This document shows positions 50,764 through 59,363 of a stretch of DNA of 62,768 nucleotides, piece after piece; position 1 is the first letter of the stretch; each line of letters opens with the position of its first letter. A program made the position numbers and the translations under genes. Source of the stretch: a virus; the IMG/VR virus record IMGVR_UViG_3300033233_000038, positions 1-62,768 of that record, one strand, 5' to 3'. Below the pieces are notes generated by a model. It searched no databases and was not told the DNA's origin. It saw only the letters and a list, made by a program, of their open reading frames with translations.

Positions 50764-51222
50764 TTAAAATATTCTTCGTTCAACTATAGAAATTTTTATT
50801 TCTGCCATATGGCAGAGAACGCCGCCAAATTTTACCATTGTTATTGTGCCAGTCACCGGCATGTTAATTATATCACAAACTCCGTCAAGTGTTGGGTTAT
50901 TCATAAATTGCTGCACTATTGGTTCGACATAGCTATCTTGAAACACTTTATCACTTCCAAGATTATCATCTAAAGCATAAAAACCGCGTATGATAAAATT
51001 ATGAGTAGGAACTTCTATACCGCCAGAGCCACCATGTTCAACTCTTGTAAAAGATTCTCTTTCTATCTCCCACGTATTGACTTTATTGCTGCGGACAAAT
51101 AGGTATCGATATGTCGATAGATCATTACAATACCGTTTATAATCATAAACAGTCCCTAAGCTCGAGGTAATAACAACCTCTATCTTAGTCTTGATTTTTG
51201 CCCTGATAATACTTAAGCTCAT
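50764..51222 (-). CDS. Tail terminator/minor tail protein
   Basis: 152 residues. Layout (IRAKIKTKIEVVITSSLGTV at the start; FIIRGFYALDDN; ISIVERRIF at the end) resembles the small proteins that cap the tail tube. The assignment leans on gene order: head-tail adaptor before it, tail tube after it. No ribosome site is obvious. Confidence 0.55.
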   Translation of the reverse strand: MSLSIIRAKIKTKIEVVITSSLGTVYDYKRYCNDLSTYRYLFVRSNKVNTWEIERESFTRVEHGGSGGIEVPTHNFIIRGFYALDDNLGSDKVFQDSYVEPIVQQFMNNPTLDGVCDIINMPVTGTITMVKFGGVLCHMAEIKISIVERRIF

Positions 51223-51307
51223 TGATATTTAAGACAGAAGGATAGAAACGTAGGAATGATGATTTCTATCTCCGCCTTATCTCCAAATCTCTTTGTTCAG
51301 GGGTAGG

Positions 51308-52030
51308 TTAGCGCTGCCTTATGGGATGAGTGAGGTAATCTTCACCCCAAGGATATGAAACGTCGAAATCCTTCAATACAACACCAGCAGACGCCGCTGC
51401 GGCGCCTTCCGCTTCCTTGCCTATGCCCATAAGAGAATTATATATTGCAAGTTTTTCTTTGGCCAAGGCAGTATAAATATCGGATTTGCGCTGGTAGTCA
51501 ATGACATCCGCATCAATAGAAGGATCTGTCGTTTGCGCGAATTGTGCCGCAAGAGCCCAGAAACAAAGAGCAGCAGTAAGTGTTACAACTGCCTCTATGT
51601 CATTATCAATTATCGTATTCGTTGTATCATTTAAAGTATGAGGTACTGTATAGATTAAACGCGCTTTTTTATTGAGAGATGGAATAAACGTAGTAAAACG
51701 TATATATTTTGTCGTAACAGTCGTTACTAATTTTCTAAAGAACACCCACTCATCATCTTCAATATAAGTTGGATTTTGATAATCATCCGCAGGATATTCT
51801 ATCTTACCAATAATATTCGAAAATCCATCAATCCAAGATGAAGGCATTGCAAAATCGTAAGAAGTACCATCGCCGGTTATCTCATGGACTATTTCAAGAG
51901 GCCTATCTTTCGCATAAATTAATACAGCCTGAGATAACAAACGAGATTTATCATCAGGCTGTAATTTTTCTGCTGTATCTTGTAACGCAGTCTCTAATCT
52001 AGTAAGATAGTCCTCTTTCGTCATCGGCAT
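51308..52030 (-). CDS. Head-tail connector protein
   Basis: 240 residues, helical with a beta centre (MTKEDYLTRLETALQDTAEK, VTLTAALCFWALAAQFAQTT). Size and position between capsid and tail genes suit a connector/adaptor. No close family recognised. The 85-base gap to the next gene shows no special feature. Confidence 0.5.
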   Translation of the reverse strand: MPMTKEDYLTRLETALQDTAEKLQPDDKSRLLSQAVLIYAKDRPLEIVHEITGDGTSYDFAMPSSWIDGFSNIIGKIEYPADDYQNPTYIEDDEWVFFRKLVTTVTTKYIRFTTFIPSLNKKARLIYTVPHTLNDTTNTIIDNDIEAVVTLTAALCFWALAAQFAQTTDPSIDADVIDYQRKSDIYTALAKEKLAIYNSLMGIGKEAEGAAAASAGVVLKDFDVSYPWGEDYLTHPIRQR

Positions 52031-52041
52031 ATATCATCTCC

Positions 52042-52347
52042 TTACTTAGTGCTGGAACTAGAAGAACTCGAACTCGATGAAGATACTGACTTAGAAGAAG
52101 AACTAGAGCTCGAAGAACTTGATGACGATGAACGGCATGACGATGAGCTAGAACTGCTTGAACTGGAATAATCTGTTAAGCCATCTTTGATTGCTGAAGT
52201 TCCAATCAAAATTACCTTCTTGCGGTACGTCATAATGATATTGCAATCCTCTTTTCTGAAGTTATATGCACCGCAAAGAATTCCTTCACAAGTTATCCCA
52301 TTCCCAACGTTATTTTTAAACGGACATCGGTAAGTAGGTGCTGACAT
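52042..52347 (-). CDS. Small Cys-rich protein with a poly-Ser tail
   Basis: 101 residues. Residues 1-59 form a small Cys domain (C8, C20, C25, C35 in YRCPFKNNVGNGITCEGILC, DCNII). Residues 60-101 are Ser with one Cys-Arg, KSV and final TK. Same tail ending (STK) as the next protein upstream. Probably a virion surface protein encoded between decoration and connector genes; function unknown. Confidence 0.65.
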   Translation of the reverse strand: MSAPTYRCPFKNNVGNGITCEGILCGAYNFRKEDCNIIMTYRKKVILIGTSAIKDGLTDYSSSSSSSSSSCRSSSSSSSSSSSSSKSVSSSSSSSSSSSTK

Positions 52348-52356
52348 TTATTCTCC

Positions 52357-53034
52357 TTACTTAGTACTTGAACTGCTTGAACTGCTTCTGCAACTTGAAC
52401 TGCTTGAGCTCGATGAACGACTTGAGCTGCTTGAGCTTAATGAACTACTTGAGCTTGATGAACTTCTACAGCTACTTGAGCTGGAACTACTAGACCTGCA
52501 AGAACTACTTGAGCTCGATGAGCTGCTTGAACGGCATGAGCTGCTTGAACTCGATGAGCTGCTTGAAATACTGGAGCTGCTGCTTGAAATACTGGAGCTG
52601 CTGCTTGAACGGCATGAGCTGCTGCTTGAACGGCATGAGCTGCTTGAGCTGCTGCTCGACCTACAAGAGCTGGATGAACTTGATGTAGCGCCAGTTACAC
52701 TTACGCTAACTGCATACCAATATGACCCATCACACCAAAAATCACATGTATCATAATGATACAAGACTACAGTGTCATAACTAGCACCGCCGCCGCCAAA
52801 ACCGCCGGAAACAAATACATTCCCTCTATCGGTGACATGGACATAAATGCTTACGCCTTTTAATGCTGCTGAAGCGGCAGGGAGTGTTAATGTAGCATTT
52901 GTACTGAGGACAATAAATGAATAGCCATATCGAAGTATATCTTCTTCTGTCAGAGAATAATCTGATGATTTAGAAAGCGATGAACCTCCGCGACGTTGTG
53001 CAACAAAATATTTATAGCGAATCTTTTTTGCCAT
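52357..53034 (-). CDS. Putative head decoration protein with poly-Ser tail
   Basis: 225 residues. Residues 1-115 are a compact beta domain (LTEEDILRYGYSFIVLSTNA, GFGGGGASYDTVVLY, DFWCDGSYWYAVS) paralogous to 53098..53448. After VTGAT about 105 residues are Ser with Cys-Arg or Arg, ending STK. AAGGAGG precedes ATG. Position after the capsid gene suggests decoration; not verified. Confidence 0.65.
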   Translation of the reverse strand: MAKKIRYKYFVAQRRGGSSLSKSSDYSLTEEDILRYGYSFIVLSTNATLTLPAASAALKGVSIYVHVTDRGNVFVSGGFGGGGASYDTVVLYHYDTCDFWCDGSYWYAVSVSVTGATSSSSSSCRSSSSSSSSCRSSSSSCRSSSSSSISSSSSSISSSSSSSSSSCRSSSSSSSSSSCRSSSSSSSSCRSSSSSSSSLSSSSSSRSSSSSSSSCRSSSSSSSTK

Positions 53035-53037
53035 TAA

Positions 53038-53095
53038 CCAACCTCCTTAACGTTAAGTATTTTTCAACTTAACAGCTGTGCTTTTCAGCCATTGC
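53038..53095 (-). promoter_or_regulatory. Duplicated leader of the decoration-like gene
   Basis: Contains a GTTAAG/CTTAAC hairpin (53052-53073), matching in layout and part sequence the gap at 53449-53534. The duplication therefore covered gene and leader. Confidence 0.5.
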
Positions 53096-53097
53096 CA

Positions 53098-53448
53098 TTA
53101 AGAAGAGGTGACAGCTTCAGATAATGCATACCAATAAGAGCCATCACACCAAACCTTTACTGCATTATAAGCTCCTATAGTTACTGTATCATAACTAGCA
53201 CCACCACCACCAAAACCAGCAACTACAGCGACTTTACTAGATGCATTATTACCATGAACTAATACACTAACACCAGTCAGGGAAACTTCAGCTGCCGGAA
53301 GCGTCAATGTATAAGCACCATTGATTATGATAAAACTAGACCCTTGGGCATTAATATCATCCGCAGTCAATGTTGTATTGGCCGCAATAGTTTTTGCTGT
53401 TCCTCGTTGCTCTGCGATAAAATATTTTTGTCTTGAATATTTTGCCAT
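53098..53448 (-). CDS. Putative head decoration protein without poly-Ser tail
   Basis: 116 residues, paralogue of the 52357..53034 core: AGFGGGGASYDTVTIGAYNA, VWCDGSYWYALSEAV. Ends directly where the paralogue's Ser tail begins (VTSS). It shows that the poly-Ser is an added module. Strong ribosome site TAAGGAGGAAAG. Decoration role inferred from position after the capsid gene and from copy pattern. Confidence 0.65.
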   Translation of the reverse strand: MAKYSRQKYFIAEQRGTAKTIAANTTLTADDINAQGSSFIIINGAYTLTLPAAEVSLTGVSVLVHGNNASSKVAVVAGFGGGGASYDTVTIGAYNAVKVWCDGSYWYALSEAVTSS

Positions 53449-53492
53449 CTTTCCTCCTTAATCTTAAGCATTTTTCGGCTTAATAAGCTGTA

Positions 53493-53515
53493 CCCCGCGC
53501 CGTTATGGCGCGGGG
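53493..53515 (-). promoter_or_regulatory. GC-rich hairpin after the capsid gene
   Basis: CCCCGCGCC-GTTAT-GGCGCGGGG, perfect 9-bp stem, in the gap between the capsid fusion and the decoration-like gene. No clean T-run on the minus strand follows, so partial termination or mRNA 3' protection are both possible. Confidence 0.6.
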
Positions 53516-53534
53516 CCATCGCCATTAATTAGGC

Positions 53535-56123
53535 TTACACTCCGGAAACTATACTTGCTGCAAAAGCTCTGAAATCAATAACCGCTCCGCCGTATTCGTG
53601 ACGTACCTTATAGCGAATCGTATCGTACGTAAACACGTTTCCGACAGTCGGTTGATCCTGCACAAGAATCTCAGGCTCTTCTCGTCCATTAAGAAAACCT
53701 ATTTCAAGGCCTTCGATATCTTTCGGTAATGCTGAAAGATAGTAATTATTCTCATCACCCCTTAAGTAAGGGCTTACTTGGACATCGAACGAATCACGGA
53801 TAGTATTGACTGCGCGCTCTGCGCCTTCTGGATTGAACTCAGAATCTTTTAGTTGAAGTGCTGTACCACGAAGGGATCGAGGCACCCAAAGGGTAGGATT
53901 CTGCAATGCAATAATCTGTGTTACCTTACGAACATCAACACCGACTATATGCTGCGCATCAGTAGTGCCATACATACCGCGTGCAATCGTCAAAGTGGCT
54001 GAACCATCAGAAGCATCCACTCTGGCAATTTCGCCATCCATCCAAATCAAATCGCCTGCTTTAAAATATGCGGCCCCGCCTGCGGTAATAACTAAAGAAG
54101 TTCCTGCTGCTTCTAGCTGCGTTGCTACGTCAGACTTATAACCCCATTCACATTGGAAGTACATTTTATCAAGCAAAGAACTGAGGTTATCATAGCCAAG
54201 CGCAGTAGTTTGATAATTTTTATGTACCGTTGCATAAGGTGCTATACCATCATAAATCGTCGCAGCATTGATACCAGACGCATTATAGCCTAACATCAAA
54301 TCGAATACGAACTGATTCAATGTATATGCTGCTGCCTTACCGACTTTACCCGGGATACCAGTTAATACCTTCAGGTCATCATCGATAATCATTCTTCTGG
54401 TTACTGTAATCATACCACCTTTCGTCATCACTGCATAGGTGGCCTCTTCATCCGTTGGGAAGCCGAGTTCTGGATATGTCGGCGTAGCCGAATCAATAGG
54501 AGTCCCAGCAACAGTCCGTGCTGCTTGCACAGTTGGAAGAACACCGAATCCACCCCAACGAATCCTCTCTTGGAGTTTAAAATCTTTAATAGGTACTTTA
54601 ATACCTATTTTTTCCCAAAGAGGATCTATCTTTTTATATTCAGGAATCATGCGGCGCTGCATTGAAAAACCCAATGCGTAAGAGAAATCTGCTTCCGTTG
54701 CTTCCTGTAATCGTGCCATTGCTTTTGGCCCTAGCCGGCCGCTAATACCCGGATCGTCGGTATAAACAACATAAGCCTCTCTTAACGAAGTGAATCCATC
54801 AATGTCTTTATACTTATCCTTTTCTGCTTCTACTGGAACATGGCCTAGCATTAAATCCATCGATGCCTGCAATCTCGTGATTGGTTCATTTTCAACAAAA
54901 GCACCACTCCCGCCATCACCAAGATCAATCGTTGCACCGCTTTCTACCAGTTTTGCAAGAGTTTCTTGCTCGATTTTAATTGATTCTTTCAAATCAGCTT
55001 CTTGAAAGATTTTCGTCTCGAAAGAATTGCGGATTTTGTGTTTTACCGGTTCAGGCAAATTGGCTTCAGATAATGCTAATTCAAGCATTTCTTTGCACTC
55101 TCTCTGCTTCATTTTTTTGTCAATGTCAGCCATCTTGGCTTCAAGATCTTTGTTCTTCTTGTCTGCTTCATCCTGTTTCTTTTTTGCTTCTTGGGCTGTT
55201 TCAGTGTCTTGTTTTGCTTTTAATAATTCCTGTTTCTTTTTCAGTTGCTCTGGCGTACATTTCTCATCAGGCAGTTGCATTAATTCTTCGTCTGTCATTT
55301 CTTTTACCTTTATAATAGCATTTAAAAGCTGCTCAGCTTCATCATATTTCTTATCCTTAATCTTTCCTACAAGCGTTTCCAATTCTTTTGTTTTTTCAGA
55401 CTTTTTGTCTTTTGCCTCTGAAAGGACTGACTCAAATATCCCAAGAACTTCTTCTTCAGTGATATTTGCGATGTCAATGCTTTCAAGTAATTTTGGCTTC
55501 CATGCTTTTAATGCTTCCAAAATTTTCTTAAACATTTGTTCAACGCCTCCTTTTTGGTTAATGCTTTCTATGAGTTGTAACAGCCCTCCGCCAGCGGCTG
55601 GCTGAGTTACGAAATCGGTACTATATACTTTTGTGATCCCGTTTACAACCGTAACCGGTTGCCCGTTTAACATGCGTACTTGAGAGGGGCCTTCTACATT
55701 TATGGATAAGCCTAGAAGATTCTTTAATCCTTTCTTCCAAGCCTCAACAAGCATTTGCTTCAATTCCGCGACTTTGCTATTATTCTCTAATAAATGCAAA
55801 TGCCCTGTAAGGCCGGTGACTTGTCTGCCTTCAACACTTACTGTCTCAAATTTGACATTCTCAAGCCATCCAGCAGTTTGTAGAGGAAATCCTTCTGGGC
55901 GAATTTTCTCTATGGATAAAGGTATATGGTCAAATTTGTTTCCTTTCCATTCATAGAAACAAACCTTTGATTTTTCGAATAGAGGGGTTGCTTTTTGGAG
56001 TGCTTCTTTGGAATAGTATTTACCATTTTTCGACATACCTTCTTCAATGATAATTACTTTCCAAATATCGCCTGAGGGAGAGCTTTCAAGAAACGCGGTA
56101 ATACCGAATTGTCTTAATATCAT
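53535..56123 (-). CDS. Prohead protease - scaffold - major capsid fusion
   Basis: 862 residues. Residues 1 to about 190 are a prohead protease (VIIIEEGMSKNGKYYSKEAL; HIPLSIEKIRPEG; LSINVEGPS). Residues about 195-400 are acidic/basic coiled coil (KELETLVGKIKDKKYDEAEQ), a scaffold. Residues about 420-862 are an HK97-like capsid protein (IPEYKKIDPLWEKIGIKVPI, MITVTRRMIIDDD, PRSLRGTAL). All are in one frame with no internal stop. The protease should cut itself and the scaffold free during maturation. Overlaps the gene before by ATGA. Confidence 0.8.
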   Translation of the reverse strand: MILRQFGITAFLESSPSGDIWKVIIIEEGMSKNGKYYSKEALQKATPLFEKSKVCFYEWKGNKFDHIPLSIEKIRPEGFPLQTAGWLENVKFETVSVEGRQVTGLTGHLHLLENNSKVAELKQMLVEAWKKGLKNLLGLSINVEGPSQVRMLNGQPVTVVNGITKVYSTDFVTQPAAGGGLLQLIESINQKGGVEQMFKKILEALKAWKPKLLESIDIANITEEEVLGIFESVLSEAKDKKSEKTKELETLVGKIKDKKYDEAEQLLNAIIKVKEMTDEELMQLPDEKCTPEQLKKKQELLKAKQDTETAQEAKKKQDEADKKNKDLEAKMADIDKKMKQRECKEMLELALSEANLPEPVKHKIRNSFETKIFQEADLKESIKIEQETLAKLVESGATIDLGDGGSGAFVENEPITRLQASMDLMLGHVPVEAEKDKYKDIDGFTSLREAYVVYTDDPGISGRLGPKAMARLQEATEADFSYALGFSMQRRMIPEYKKIDPLWEKIGIKVPIKDFKLQERIRWGGFGVLPTVQAARTVAGTPIDSATPTYPELGFPTDEEATYAVMTKGGMITVTRRMIIDDDLKVLTGIPGKVGKAAAYTLNQFVFDLMLGYNASGINAATIYDGIAPYATVHKNYQTTALGYDNLSSLLDKMYFQCEWGYKSDVATQLEAAGTSLVITAGGAAYFKAGDLIWMDGEIARVDASDGSATLTIARGMYGTTDAQHIVGVDVRKVTQIIALQNPTLWVPRSLRGTALQLKDSEFNPEGAERAVNTIRDSFDVQVSPYLRGDENNYYLSALPKDIEGLEIGFLNGREEPEILVQDQPTVGNVFTYDTIRYKVRHEYGGAVIDFRAFAASIVSGV

Positions 56124-56437
56124 ATAATTTGACCGGCTAACTCTTTTGTGACCCGTTTAATTAAAGATTTACGATCTTCTTCTTTGCTCGGTTCACTTGC
56201 CGGCTCAAATGATATATAACTTATTTCATGAGATTTTAACCATTGTTTTGCTTCTTCTGCAGTAAACTGATTTTTTTTAAAGCGATATGACTGTACCTTC
56301 ATAGGTTTCGTATTATCACCTTTTGATCTTTGTAAAACAATATCAATGCCCGGAGATATGTTTTTACGAGCGTAGACAGAGGAATTCTGAGGAAGAGGTT
56401 GAACTATTCTTGCAGAATGTTCTGAAGGATATGGCAA
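56120..56437 (-). CDS. Conserved head-gene-cluster protein
   Basis: 105 residues with TTG start at 56437, AAGGAG 6 bases upstream. QSYRFKKNQFTAEEAKQWLK and SHEISYISFEPA is a block I have seen as a short protein or domain next to prohead protease genes. Its function is not known. ATGA overlap with the protease-capsid fusion. Confidence 0.55.
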   Translation of the reverse strand: MPYPSEHSARIVQPLPQNSSVYARKNISPGIDIVLQRSKGDNTKPMKVQSYRFKKNQFTAEEAKQWLKSHEISYISFEPASEPSKEEDRKSLIKRVTKELAGQII

Positions 56438-56497
56438 ATTAATCTCCTTATTATATACTTCTATCTAGTATAAATAAAACACATAACAAAGATTTTG

Positions 56498-58012
56498 TCA
56501 AGATAATTTTTTAAATGTCCAAAAATCTGAACATTCTGTATCTCTTTTTGCAGTATATATACCTTTCAGCTTCTCGCCCGAAAACTCTATTGTTTTCTCT
56601 AACTCAGAACTCTCTAATATCGAGATACTGCCCTCATCGAATTTTTTAATCCACGATGGCTCTGGAGATGAATTAAATGGTGACTTCGGTAAAAGAAAGG
56701 CCACACTTTCGTATAAACGCAACGATTGAGATGGCTTAATATAAAAGTAATTTTCTTTTGATTCTCCAAGTAAATCTTTGCTCATACATAGTTCAATTCC
56801 TAAATCAGTAGATACAAAGAAATCTTGCATTGATATACTTTCTTGATTTTTATTCTTCCACCATTGTTTTAAATAAGAGAATTTACCAATATTTTTCTCT
56901 ATCTCTTTTACTTTTATATGGAATTTATATCCACGATAATCGATACCACTATCTTTCAATTCTTTTAACGTCTTAAACTCTTTTATATCGCCATCCGGCT
57001 GAGGCACTGAATAACCATAGTCCGCATACTTATCAAAAAGCTCTAAAGCAAATGGTGTCATCTTGTCAGGATAAAAATCTGTCTTTCCAGTTTCTACTAA
57101 TTTAGACAGGCAATTCCTGAATGAACTTTTCAGCTGCTCAAATGATTGTTTTGCTTCATCACCTCTACGCTTGGAAGCATATAGTTTAAGTATTTCCTTG
57201 AATTCTTTTAATAATTCATCATCACTTTCTTTATAAATAGTAGAAAGATTTTCCACACTAAAGAATTCAGCAGCATCACGCATATCCTCAATATCTGCTT
57301 CTGACTCAAGGAAGGAACTGTTTTGTTTCATCGGATAATTCGTTATTACCAATTCACTCTTTCTCGTCATGTGCCCTGCTGAAGGCGCCGCAAGATTGTA
57401 TTGAGATAAAATTTTACGATAATACTTTGATTCTTTCCATCCATCACAAACCTCATAAGTAATCATCCATTTACCCGGGATGGTCTTGGTAAATGATTCA
57501 AACTCTTCCTGTGTAGGACACCATTTCCAATTCATCTTCGCCGATGGATACGGTGGATCAAGAAATGTGAATGACTCATCATTGGAATATTTCTTGACAA
57601 AATCCTTGTAATCCATATTTTCTATTTTGACTCCAGCAAGGCGTTCCTTGATTTTCATAAGTCGTGTCGGGACCTTCATTACTTCGCCTTCAGCCCTATC
57701 ATCATAAGAACGCATCACTCCTGCATCACTTGCACATTTCAAATAGACGTAGCGGTAGAATTGATATGACGGATCTTTATTAGAAGGAGCTTCTTTATAC
57801 GCAGTAAGCAATTTACCAAATGTTTCTTTGCTTGTCCTCCAGTCCATCTTAATTAATGCTTCTACTTGCTGTTCAGAAATGTTCTGCATGAAATTAAAAC
57901 AGAAGTATAACTCTTCGTCTTTATCATTGATGAATTCCCCTTCTGTTTTTTTCTTTCTCATCAATACACTGCCGCCGCCAATAAACGGCTCAACTTTCAG
58001 GTTCTTCTTCAT
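56498..58012 (-). CDS. Dam-like DNA adenine methyltransferase with extra C-terminal domain
   Basis: 504 residues. Motif I VEPFIGGGSVL (7-17) and motif IV DPPYP (152-156) identify a D12-class N6-adenine methylase. It starts almost at motif I; the usual roughly 30 N-terminal residues with the KWAGGK SAM contact are missing, and a TAG stands immediately upstream in frame. Residues about 245-504 are a helical, charged domain of unknown kind (RNCLSKLVETGKTDFYPDKM, FYIKPSQSLRLYESVAFLLP). It lies inside the head operon, overlapping portal by 23 bases. Activity is uncertain. Confidence 0.7.
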   Translation of the reverse strand: MKKNLKVEPFIGGGSVLMRKKKTEGEFINDKDEELYFCFNFMQNISEQQVEALIKMDWRTSKETFGKLLTAYKEAPSNKDPSYQFYRYVYLKCASDAGVMRSYDDRAEGEVMKVPTRLMKIKERLAGVKIENMDYKDFVKKYSNDESFTFLDPPYPSAKMNWKWCPTQEEFESFTKTIPGKWMITYEVCDGWKESKYYRKILSQYNLAAPSAGHMTRKSELVITNYPMKQNSSFLESEADIEDMRDAAEFFSVENLSTIYKESDDELLKEFKEILKLYASKRRGDEAKQSFEQLKSSFRNCLSKLVETGKTDFYPDKMTPFALELFDKYADYGYSVPQPDGDIKEFKTLKELKDSGIDYRGYKFHIKVKEIEKNIGKFSYLKQWWKNKNQESISMQDFFVSTDLGIELCMSKDLLGESKENYFYIKPSQSLRLYESVAFLLPKSPFNSSPEPSWIKKFDEGSISILESSELEKTIEFSGEKLKGIYTAKRDTECSDFWTFKKLS

Positions 58013-59363
58013 CTATTTCTTGATCTTGGCTTTCTATATCAGTACCTAACTGAGATATAACAGTATTAAATACCCGCTTTGCCTGATTATTATCGAGCCA
58101 TTTCTTATCTACGGCTTTTCCTAAACCATCAACGAGATTGTTTATTGAATCAATTACGCCTTTATTATCACGTGATACAATAGGAGAAGGAATTATTTTA
58201 AAATTTTTGTTCATATCTTTGTTGAATCCGCTTTTCTTATGAATTATCGCTTGGTCAATTACGAATTTAATAATTCTTTTGATAAAATTTTTAACCGTCT
58301 TTTGCCTAGACTTAAGTTTTTTAAGCGTTGGAAGGCTTGTCTCTAATGCAGAAGCTCTATTTGTCCTTGCGGCTTCGCCAAACCAATGCTCTGGAAATCC
58401 TGACCCGCCTAATATCTGTTGTTTAAACATGCGAGCCTCTTCAGACGCATCATTCGCTTCTAACTTTGGTGTTTCAGATTTCCATGTTATCTTCTCGTTA
58501 TGTGCGCGTATCGAACCTGACTTCGGCATCGCCAATCCTTTAACAAATTCTTCCAATTCTGTTTTATTCATACCTTCACAGGTAATATCCCAAATAAAAG
58601 TATTGAGCAAAAATGCGCGCTCAAGTCTCGCAAACAGAAATTGATCATGTCCGTCGATCCAGTCGCACAAAGTCAATAAATCACTTCTGCCACGCGTAGC
58701 CCCTGTTACCTTATTGATGGTGAAAAAGAAACATCCTCCTGTCAATAATTCGTATGATTTAGAATGTATGTTTTTATCAACATTGATTAAAGCTAAATCT
58801 TTTTCTTCCGTAGAACCAACCGGTCGCCATGTAAGTGTTGTACTGATTTTCGGGTTATTCTTATCTTTTTTTACTTTTAAAATCTTTACTGGATCGATAT
58901 ATCCAAGTTTTACAGCGCCGTTTGCTGAATTAACCCATACGGGAAAACAAAGCTCGCCAAAAATTCCTAATTCAAGGACATCAACATCTAATTCTTCATC
59001 TAAATTATTATCTTCCCAAAAATCTTCTATGAGCTCTAAAACATTTTTATCTTCTGCCGTAAAAGTAAATCCATCGCCAATAACAAAATCTCGTGTAATC
59101 TCTATAATTCGTTTTGCCATAGGATTGGAGTCATAAAGATAAAATGCGATATCCTGCATCCTTTTTTGCGTAAGGATATACAAATCCCTATTCGAAAGTT
59201 GATTAAGCGAACGCCACATGTTGTCATCAGCTGAGCCACCGACCATAGGATATGACTCAGCTATCCTATGCGCTATTTCGATAGATCTTTTTTCTCTTTC
59301 TTTAAAAGAGAGAACTTTATCTCCTACTAATTGCGTTGCCGATTCTATCTTTTCTTTTTTCAT
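57990..59363 (-). CDS. Portal protein
   Basis: 457 residues. NPMAKRIIEITRDFVIGDGF near the start and GFPEHWFGEAARTNRASALE later are typical portal blocks, with acidic C-terminus (IDEEEPES). Forms the dodecameric DNA gate of the capsid. ATGA overlap with terminase large subunit. Encoded in the classic order TerS, TerL, portal. Confidence 0.88.
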   Translation of the reverse strand: MKKEKIESATQLVGDKVLSFKEREKRSIEIAHRIAESYPMVGGSADDNMWRSLNQLSNRDLYILTQKRMQDIAFYLYDSNPMAKRIIEITRDFVIGDGFTFTAEDKNVLELIEDFWEDNNLDEELDVDVLELGIFGELCFPVWVNSANGAVKLGYIDPVKILKVKKDKNNPKISTTLTWRPVGSTEEKDLALINVDKNIHSKSYELLTGGCFFFTINKVTGATRGRSDLLTLCDWIDGHDQFLFARLERAFLLNTFIWDITCEGMNKTELEEFVKGLAMPKSGSIRAHNEKITWKSETPKLEANDASEEARMFKQQILGGSGFPEHWFGEAARTNRASALETSLPTLKKLKSRQKTVKNFIKRIIKFVIDQAIIHKKSGFNKDMNKNFKIIPSPIVSRDNKGVIDSINNLVDGLGKAVDKKWLDNNQAKRVFNTVISQLGTDIESQDQEIDEEEPES

